Shown: positions 62,554 to 64,000 of the stretch, piece after piece
Numbering within the stretch: position 1 is the stretch's first letter
Layout: every line of letters starts with the position of its first letter
Source of the DNA: SPDF01 sp963699825
GTDB taxonomy: Bacteria > Gemmatimonadota > Gemmatimonadetes > Gemmatimonadales > GWC2-71-9
Length of the DNA stretch: 64,000 bases
Assembly (NCBI GenBank): GCA_963699825.1
Contig: CAVOVI010000009.1
Location: 228,580-292,579 of the forward strand
Reading direction: 5' to 3'
The notes under the pieces: model-generated
What the model was told of the DNA's origin: nothing
Seen by the model: the letters and a program-made list of their open reading frames with translations, nothing else
Databases searched by the model: none
Made by a program: the position numbers and the translations under genes

Positions 62554-63599
62554 GCGTCGCCCCCGCTGGAGCATCCGCTTGACCAACCGCTTCGCCCCTG
62601 CCACGCCAGCCGCCCTCGCCCTGCCAGGCTCCACCGGACGCTCCCCGGCGACTCCAGCACGTGGCAGTGCACCAGTTCCCCGCCGAGCTGGCTCTTGAAG
62701 TGGGTGACGGGGTTGAGCGCGGCGTCGGTGAGGTCGTTCGCGGCGTACCCGGCCGCGGCGAGCGCCTCGGCCGCACGCCAGCGCAGGAAGGCGTTGACGC
62801 CGAGCTGGAGGTGCGCGGGATTGGCCGCGGCGCTCACGGAATGGCTGACCGGGTGGGCGCCGGCCAGGACCAGCTGTGAAGCGATGACCTCGCCGTCGGG
62901 CAACCGCGCCTGGTAGAGCCGGCAGAGTCCCGCCGTCTGAAGACGCGAAAACCAGACGCGGAAGGACGCCGCGGGGAGGTACACCGCGGCGCCTTTTCGA
63001 CCGAGCGTCACCTCGTGGAGTCGGTGGAACGACTCGAAGTCATCGTCCTCGGTCATCGTGACGCCCTGGTCGGTACACCGGGTCACGAGCCGCCGGAGAT
63101 TCTGCTCGACACGCTGCCAGGCGGCGTCTCTGTCAGTCAGGTCCATCAGGTAGCTGTAGCTCGGGGTGGCCGACCAGCCACGGGCCAGGAAGGGCCGCAC
63201 GTCTCCCAGGGTGTGCCGGCACTTGAGCGTCACGCTGCCATGCCCGCGCCCCTGGAGGTCGTCGGCGAGCGCGCCGAGCACTTCGATCTGCCGTGAGGTC
63301 CGCTGCGACGGATACTTGGTCTCGTGAACGGCCAGGACCGGACTCAGGTAGTAGAGCAGCAGTCGGGGCGAGACGAAACGCCCCCCCTGCCCCTCCCGTT
63401 CGTAGAGGCCAATGCCGCCCATCAATTGCCCGCCCCGCTCAGCCGCGAGGATGCGAAAGGATCCCCCCGCCGCCGTGCATAACGTGTCGAGATAGGCGGT
63501 GCTGGAATAGGGACTCCCCTGTGGCGACTCGGCGACGAGCCGGTTCCAAACATCAAATTCGGCCTCGGGGAGTTCGCGGACGACGATGGGCGCACTCAT
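62550..63599 (-). CDS. FemAB/GNAT-like acyltransferase of exopolysaccharide loci
   Basis: A 349-residue protein with two GNAT-like halves: PIVVRELPEAEFDVWNRLV, SPYSSTAYLDTLC (the start pattern of FemAB-related proteins in exosortase loci), LYQARLPDGEVIASQLVLAG, and QLGVNAFLRWRAAEALAAAGY. Such proteins transfer aminoacyl or acyl groups to envelope polymers. The ATG at 63599 begins MSAPIVVREL; in-frame residues upstream are arginine/glycine-rich readthrough. It overlaps the ThDP-enzyme start (GTGA). Confidence 0.85.
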   Translation of the reverse strand: MSAPIVVRELPEAEFDVWNRLVAESPQGSPYSSTAYLDTLCTAAGGSFRILAAERGGQLMGGIGLYEREGQGGRFVSPRLLLYYLSPVLAVHETKYPSQRTSRQIEVLGALADDLQGRGHGSVTLKCRHTLGDVRPFLARGWSATPSYSYLMDLTDRDAAWQRVEQNLRRLVTRCTDQGVTMTEDDDFESFHRLHEVTLGRKGAAVYLPAASFRVWFSRLQTAGLCRLYQARLPDGEVIASQLVLAGAHPVSHSVSAAANPAHLQLGVNAFLRWRAAEALAAAGYAANDLTDAALNPVTHFKSQLGGELVHCHVLESPGSVRWSLAGRGRLAWQGRSGWSSGCSSGGDA

Positions 63600-64000
63600 C
63601 TCAGGACCGACTCCCCGTTGCCTTGCGCGGCACCCGCCTGCGCTCTCTGGGGGGCTGCCCCGGGCGGCCCCGCTTCGCACGGCGGGCGAGCGCGCGGAAG
63701 ACCTCCGCCATCGCGGGCAGCGGGTCGGACCAGCGAAACACCGGCTGGTCAGCGCCGATCAGTGTGCGTTTCTGGTCTGGGAAGAAGTAGACTGGTGTTT
63801 TCGTGCACGCAAGGCGGGGTGGCGTACTCTTAGTGGTCCCCGCGGCCAAAGTCTGGCACAAGATTGGAGTATCCTTTGGCAGCGAATCCTCGCCATTGCG
63901 TACGTATTTCAGTATACGCAATCAACTTCTTTGGTTTGGACGGCATGCGCCGCTTTTTGCGCGGCTTCGGCTGTGGCGGAAAAGCGTTCTGCGGCTGTGC
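63600..64000. other. window end, no gene firmly supported
   Basis: Two minus-strand frames are open: one from a TTG at 63921 to 63601 (ending in an arginine-rich tail), and one entering from the right edge and stopping at 63830 (PQPKPRKKRRMPSKPKK). Codon patterns hint that one gene with a frame change enters from the right, but no domain is recognisable. A short palindrome GCGTATACTGAAATACGTACGC lies about 63897-63918. Confidence 0.35.

Noticed and set aside
60473..62776. 767-residue frame covering the ThDP enzyme
   Set aside because: Joins pieces of different frames with nonsense N- and C-terminal stretches; the real gene is bounded by the GTG at 62553 and TAG at 60852.
63601..63921. 106-residue protein from a TTG codon at the right end
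   Set aside because: No ribosome-binding site or domain; probably part of a frame-broken gene entering from outside the window.

Overview
The window is 64 kb of high-GC bacterial DNA from an organism with two membranes: it carries an Mla lipid-transport set, a Wza-type export protein, an exosortase and several secreted proteins that look like outer-membrane barrels. Gene content and style (signal peptides ending in A-Q, F1 ATPase genes apart from F0, TDH/KBL, NYN-LOTUS protein) fit Gemmatimonadota or a related soil/aquatic lineage. That placement is inference from general knowledge, not a search.

Layout. 1-5 kb (minus): two secreted proteins behind the F1-ATPase genes atpA-G-D-C, with a promoter overlapping a CRP-type palindrome. 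5.2-10.2 kb (minus): sigma factor, mlaE-F-D, NUDIX hydrolase, AraC-type regulator. 10.2-11.0 kb (plus): seven tRNA genes (Ala, Gly, fMet, Val, Arg, Pro, Arg) behind a consensus-like promoter. 11.0-12.95 kb: a one-gene segment (PhyH-bicupin oxygenase) between the last tRNA-Arg and a copy of its 3' end, looking like a tiny tRNA-site island. 13-30 kb: housekeeping and accessory genes, including a glycosyltransferase, CBS protein, universal stress protein, threonine aldolase, M1 peptidase, rho, ruvX, mltG, thiE, an RlmI-type methyltransferase, sdpI/sdpR and a CDF transporter. 30-33.4 kb: a histone H1-like mini-protein and a formate dehydrogenase alpha subunit. 33.5-36 kb: a tight BKACE-GNAT-ATP-grasp cluster that resembles an unassigned small-molecule pathway. 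36-43.4 kb: tdh-kbl, an outer-membrane protein, and an overlapping run of acyl-CoA ligase, NYN-LOTUS protein and 3-methyladenine glycosylase. 43.6-63.6 kb: an exopolysaccharide/exosortase locus with a two-component pair, tyrosine autokinase, export protein, priming sugar transferase, exosortase plus EpsI, glycosyltransferases, a ThDP enzyme and a FemAB-like protein.

Four families of small palindromic repeats are scattered between genes. One 46-bp element also lies inside two genes: it forms the 3' end of thiE and an in-frame linker in the acyl-CoA ligase. The two copies differ by compensating changes in one stem.

Many otherwise well-conserved genes (GT4 at 13.8 kb, ltaE, mltG, rlmI, fdhA, the sugar transferase, and most genes at 49-50 kb and 56-62.5 kb) are broken by single-base frame changes. 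The density suggests an indel-prone assembly more than mass pseudogenisation, so apparent fusions and truncations here need checking against reads.
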